Shown here piece by piece: positions 5,564-7,480 of a stretch of DNA of 7,480 nucleotides. The notes below the pieces were generated by a model that searched no databases, was not told the origin of the DNA, and saw nothing but the letters and a program-made list of their open reading frames with translations. The stretch is from Anaerolineales bacterium (lineage in GTDB: Bacteria; Chloroflexota; Anaerolineae; UBA7937): contig JAUVHF010000073.1 in the NCBI GenBank assembly GCA_030593425.1, positions 1 through 7,480 on the forward strand. Direction: 5' to 3'. A program made the position numbers and the translations under genes. Each line of letters opens with the position of its first letter. Positions within the stretch are counted from its first letter, which is position 1.

Positions 5564-6484
5564 ATGTTTGAGGTGGTCTTTCTGGGGACCTCGGCTTCGG
5601 CCCCCTCTTTGACAAGGAGCCTGGCCTCTACCATGGTGCTTTATGGTCGATACCGCTTCCTCATCGATTGCGGCGAGGGGACCCAACGGCAACTTCTTAA
5701 GAGCGGCCTAGGCTTCAGAAGGCTCAATCACATCCTCCTCACCCATGGTCATCTGGATCATATCCTAGGCTTGGGCGGCTTAGTCTCCACCTTCAGCCGG
5801 TGGGAGGCGATCGACAGGCTGGAGATCTATGGAGGGGCGTGGGCCTTGGAACGAGTTCGGGATCTGATCCTGGGAGTGGTTCTGAGGGGGGGGCGGCCCA
5901 ACCTTCAAATCGAGTTCATAGAGATCTCCCCCGGAGTGATCTTGGAGGACGAAGATCTCTCCCTCTCGGCTTTCCCCGTCACCCATAAGGGGCCGGGTTG
6001 CTTTGGCTATACCTTTGAGGAGAAGAGTCGGCGACCTTTCCTAACCGCCGTGGCGGAGCGGCTGGGGGTGCCTCCTGGGCCTGAGCGAAGGCGGTTAGTG
6101 AGGGGTGAGCCGATAACTTTGGCCGATGGGAGGGTGGTGACCCCTGACGAGGTATTAGGTGCTCCGATCTCTGGGGCCAGGCTGGTCTATGTAGGTGATG
6201 CTGGCCGTGTAGACGATCTGGTCGATGAGGCGAGGGGAGCCGATGCTCTAGTGATCGAGGCTACCTATCTTCAGGCTGAGGCTCATCTGGCAAAGAAGTA
6301 TAGCCACCTCACGGCTGCTGAAGCCGCCACCTTGGCCCGGGAGGCGGAGGTGAAGGTGCTTTACCTGACCCACATATCGAGGCGCTACTCGGCGGAGGAG
6401 GTTTTAGCGGAGGCGCAGTCCGTCTTTCCTCATACTGTGGTAGCAAAGGATCTAGATAGGGTGCGGATGGTGAAGGAGAGGTAG
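5564..6484 (+). CDS. rnz: Ribonuclease Z (tRNA 3' endonuclease)
   Basis: A metallo-beta-lactamase-fold endonuclease that cuts precursor tRNA after the discriminator base so CCA can be added. The 306-residue protein begins FEVVFLGTSASAPSLTRSLAS (2-22), typical of the short RNase Z form. Zinc ligands are all present: HGHLDH (His61, His63, Asp65, His66), His141 in VTHKGP, Asp212 in VGDAGR, and His270 in LTHISRRY; SHLTAAEAA (247-255) carries the His248 of the catalytic region. An exosite-like insert lies around residues 150-200. Full length and complete motifs favour an active tRNase Z over a generic hydrolase. ATG 5564 has GGGAGG (5552-5557) six bases upstream and gives the family MFEVxFLGTS start; the adjacent ATG at 5561 is possible but spaced only three bases away. 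It is cotranscribed with rtcA. Confidence 0.94.
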   Translation: MFEVVFLGTSASAPSLTRSLASTMVLYGRYRFLIDCGEGTQRQLLKSGLGFRRLNHILLTHGHLDHILGLGGLVSTFSRWEAIDRLEIYGGAWALERVRDLILGVVLRGGRPNLQIEFIEISPGVILEDEDLSLSAFPVTHKGPGCFGYTFEEKSRRPFLTAVAERLGVPPGPERRRLVRGEPITLADGRVVTPDEVLGAPISGARLVYVGDAGRVDDLVDEARGADALVIEATYLQAEAHLAKKYSHLTAAEAATLAREAEVKVLYLTHISRRYSAEEVLAEAQSVFPHTVVAKDLDRVRMVKER

Positions 6485-6607
6485 ATCTGTCCGGGGCTCG
6501 ATCTCACCCCTCTGCGAAAGCAACTTCGACACCTCATACGCGGCATGCCATGACCAGAGGAGGAAGTAGGTTCCCACGACGTTCTTGATGGCTTGTTCGT
6601 CGCTCAT
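6452..6607 (-). CDS. Possible small hypothetical protein, convergent with rnz
   Basis: A minus-strand ATG (6607-6605) opens a 51-residue frame ending at TAG (6454-6452) that overlaps the last 33 bases of rnz tail to tail. It reads more like a protein than a random frame: an acidic start MSDEQAIKN, a hydrophobic stretch VVGTYFLLWSW (about 10-20), an amphipathic helix AAYEVSKLLSQ, then EIEPRTDL. Third codon positions are GC-rich over the first 40 codons. The frame stays open upstream to a TAA at 6703-6701 with protein-like content but no start codon, and no Shine-Dalgarno site precedes the ATG. It could therefore be a decayed fragment of a longer gene. I do not recognise the family. If the upstream part were used it would run through the gatC promoter. 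Confidence 0.35.
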   Translation of the reverse strand: MSDEQAIKNVVGTYFLLWSWHAAYEVSKLLSQRGEIEPRTDLPLLHHPHPI

Positions 6608-6615
6608 GTGTAGAA

Positions 6616-6626
6616 AAGAGGCTCTT
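6616..6626. repeat. Short inverted repeat upstream of the gatC promoter
   Basis: AAGAG-g-CTCTT forms an 11-base odd palindrome ending about 18 bases before the -35 box of the gatC promoter. Its position would suit an operator, but it is short enough to arise by chance. Confidence 0.2.
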
Positions 6627-6644
6627 GTCTCTCCCTCGTTATGC

Positions 6645-6673
6645 TTGCTCCTAAGGTAGGCAGGTGCTATAAT
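6645..6673 (+). promoter_or_regulatory. Promoter of the gatC-gatA unit
   Basis: TTGCTC (6645-6650) and a perfect TATAAT (6668-6673) are 17 bases apart, with TGC at 6665-6667 forming an extended -10. Transcription would start near 6680, leaving a leader of about 25-40 bases that contains Shine-Dalgarno sites. This contrasts with the leaderless arrangement at 509. Confidence 0.65.
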
Positions 6674-6704
6674 TGCTGGTTGGCCCTGGGAGAGGTCATA
6701 TTAT

Positions 6705-6710
6705 GAGGAG
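6705..6710 (+). promoter_or_regulatory. Ribosome-binding site for gatC
   Basis: GAGGAG lies seven bases before ATG 6718 and favours that start. A second possible site, GAGGT (6692-6696), is six bases before ATG 6703, so the longer form cannot be excluded. Confidence 0.5.
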
Positions 6711-6717
6711 TGAGCGC

Positions 6718-7002
6718 ATGGGTTTAAGTCGGGCGGAAGTAGAACATATCGCGGAGTTGGTGAAACTAGCCCTCACAGAGGAGGAGAAGGAGGTTTTCGG
6801 CGTGCAACTATCGAGCATCTTGGAACATTTCCAGGCTCTCCAGGCCCTCGACACCACGGGTATTCCGCCTACCGCTCAGGTGATCACTCTCAAGAACGTC
6901 ATGCGGGCCGATGAGGTCACTCCTTGTCTCTCGGCAGAGGAGGCTCTGGCTAACGCTCCTCAGGCCGAGAAAGGGTATTTCAAGGTACCGGTGGTTCTAT
7001 GA
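6718..7002 (+). CDS. gatC: Asp-tRNA(Asn)/Glu-tRNA(Gln) amidotransferase subunit C
   Basis: The small stabilising subunit of the GatCAB complex, which converts mischarged Glu-tRNA(Gln) and/or Asp-tRNA(Asn) to the amidated form. GatC wraps around the GatA-GatB interface and has no catalytic residues. The 94-residue protein matches the family along its length: LSRAEVEHIAELVKLALTEEE (3-23), a helix with LSSILEHFQALQALDT (31-46), GIPPTAQV (48-55), RADEVTPCLSAEEALANAPQ (63-82) and the C-terminal GYFKVPVVL (86-94). ATG 6718 gives the expected MxLSRxEVEHIA start; ATG 6703 would add five residues. It has its own promoter and precedes gatA by 142 bases, an unusually wide gap for these neighbours, occupied by a possible small ORF. 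No gatB is visible, though it may follow gatA. Confidence 0.93.
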   Translation: MGLSRAEVEHIAELVKLALTEEEKEVFGVQLSSILEHFQALQALDTTGIPPTAQVITLKNVMRADEVTPCLSAEEALANAPQAEKGYFKVPVVL

Positions 7003-7017
7003 CCGCCGGTGAGATCG

Positions 7018-7176
7018 ATGGAGATCATTGATGGACTCGAAGCCCAATGGGTCAGGGTGCATCCCTATCGTGGTTACTTTGCATTTCACCTGGTGACCGC
7101 CGCCCCACCATTTGGGGAGGAATGGTGTGATATTAGGAGGCTCATTGGCCGCGCTGCATGTTTTGACCGCACATGA
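7018..7176 (+). CDS. Possible small ORF bridging gatC and gatA
   Basis: ATG 7018 opens a 52-residue frame ending at TGA 7174-7176; an in-frame GTG lies three codons upstream (7009). It fills the gatC-gatA gap and overlaps the gatA start by 32 bases. The composition is protein-like, with several aromatic residues (QWVRVHPYRGYFAFHLV, about 10-26), a PPFGEEWCDIRR segment and two Cys. Against it, third-position GC is only about half, lower than neighbours, and the upstream GGTGAG is a weak ribosome site only four bases away. I do not recognise the family. It could be a chance frame whose sequence mainly carries the gatA ribosome-binding site, or a short coupled protein. Confidence 0.3.
   Translation: MEIIDGLEAQWVRVHPYRGYFAFHLVTAAPPFGEEWCDIRRLIGRAACFDRT
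7135..7144 (+). promoter_or_regulatory. Ribosome-binding site deciding the gatA TTG start
   Basis: AGGAGG (7135-7140) is four bases before TTG 7145, the same core and spacing as at the IPK start. It lies inside the possible small ORF at 7018-7176, so translation of that ORF would run over it. Confidence 0.65.
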
Positions 7177-7480
7177 GGCCCATGATCTGCTCTGGCGGGG
7201 AGAGATCACCTCGTTGGAGTTGACCCAGACGGTCTTGGATCGTATCGTCGAGATAGACAACGAGATCAAGGCCTATCTTACCCTCACCCCTGAGGCGGCT
7301 TTGGAACGGGCACGGGAGGCGGATACCCTTCTCGCTGCTAAGAGGAGGAATGGCGAGGAGCCCTCTCCCCTTTTGGGGATGCCGATGGCGGTCAAGGATG
7401 TGATCTGCACCGAAGGGATAGAGACCACCTGCGGCTCGAAGATCTTAGAGGGGTTTGTCCCTCCTTATAGCGCCACGGTG
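7145..7480 (+). CDS. gatA: Asp-tRNA(Asn)/Glu-tRNA(Gln) amidotransferase subunit A (5' part, cut by window end)
   Basis: GatA is the glutaminase/amidase subunit that releases ammonia from glutamine for the GatB site. The first 112 residues are present. They show the amidase-signature N-terminal region: LTAHEAHDLLWRGEITSLEL (7-26), the DRIVEIDNEIKAYL helix (32-45) and LLGMPMAVKDVICTEGIETTCGS (77-98), containing Lys84, the catalytic lysine of the Ser-cisSer-Lys triad. The two serines lie beyond the window. The pairing with gatC separates it from other amidase-family enzymes. TTG 7145 is chosen because AGGAGG sits four bases upstream and the protein begins where GatA proteins usually do; GTG 7127 is in frame but would place the AGGAGG inside the gene. 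Confidence 0.92.
   Translation, partial: MAALHVLTAHEAHDLLWRGEITSLELTQTVLDRIVEIDNEIKAYLTLTPEAALERAREADTLLAAKRRNGEEPSPLLGMPMAVKDVICTEGIETTCGSKILEGFVPPYSATV

Noticed and set aside
6485..6510. Possible terminator after rnz (GGGG at 6493-6496 with CCCC at 6507-6510)
   Set aside because: Only four base pairs around a 10-base loop and no following T-run.
1..7480. CRISPR array, insertion sequence, phage or defence system
   Set aside because: No regularly spaced repeats, transposase, integrase or recognisable defence domains; all clear genes are metabolic or RNA-related.

Overview
The window looks like a piece of a bacterial chromosome, most likely from a Chloroflexota (green non-sulfur) organism, possibly a thermophile. 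Three things point there. Its best promoters are sigma-70-like (TTGACA-17-TATCAT, and TG-extended TATAAT boxes). It uses many ATG/GTG/TTG starts, some with strong AGGAGG sites. It also encodes an archaeal-style end of the mevalonate pathway (mevalonate kinase, a decarboxylase of the MDD/MPD family, isopentenyl phosphate kinase), which among bacteria is best known from Chloroflexota such as Roseiflexus. The taxonomic call is an inference; no marker gene settles it.

Layout, all main genes on the + strand. 3-98: tail of an unidentified upstream gene. 99-508: about 410 bases with no convincing gene, holding a nested-stem element (152-249), a polypyrimidine stretch, a near-consensus promoter (319-347), a leader hairpin (413-439) and a second promoter whose predicted start falls on the ATG of the next gene. 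509-964: Mut7-C/PIN-like putative RNase with a zinc ribbon. 1025-4425: mevalonate module in tight order: mevalonate kinase, a two-domain cupin of unknown role, (phospho)mevalonate decarboxylase and isopentenyl phosphate kinase, joined by two 4-base overlaps and one 10-base gap. 4505-6484: RNA 3'-phosphate cyclase RtcA and RNase Z, back to back. 6485-6717: intergenic region with a strong gatC promoter and a possible small minus-strand gene. 6718 to the end: gatC, a possible small bridging ORF, and the first 112 codons of gatA (cut by the window end).

How the genes fit together: mevalonate kinase makes mevalonate 5-phosphate. With no phosphomevalonate kinase visible and IPK present, the simplest reading is that the decarboxylase gives isopentenyl phosphate, which IPK converts to isopentenyl diphosphate. 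HMG-CoA synthase, HMG-CoA reductase and IPP isomerase are not in the window. The cupin is the one unexplained member of this run. RtcA and RNase Z both act on RNA 3' ends, and Mut7-C is a putative RNase, so lipid-precursor genes are embedded among RNA-processing genes. GatC/GatA belong to the tRNA-dependent amidotransferase that makes Gln-tRNA and/or Asn-tRNA.

The points most worth following up are the coupled cupin, the decarboxylase's substrate, the nested-stem element at 152-249, the predicted leaderless or near-leaderless mRNAs at 509 and 1025, and two small ORFs (6452-6607 minus, 7018-7176 plus).
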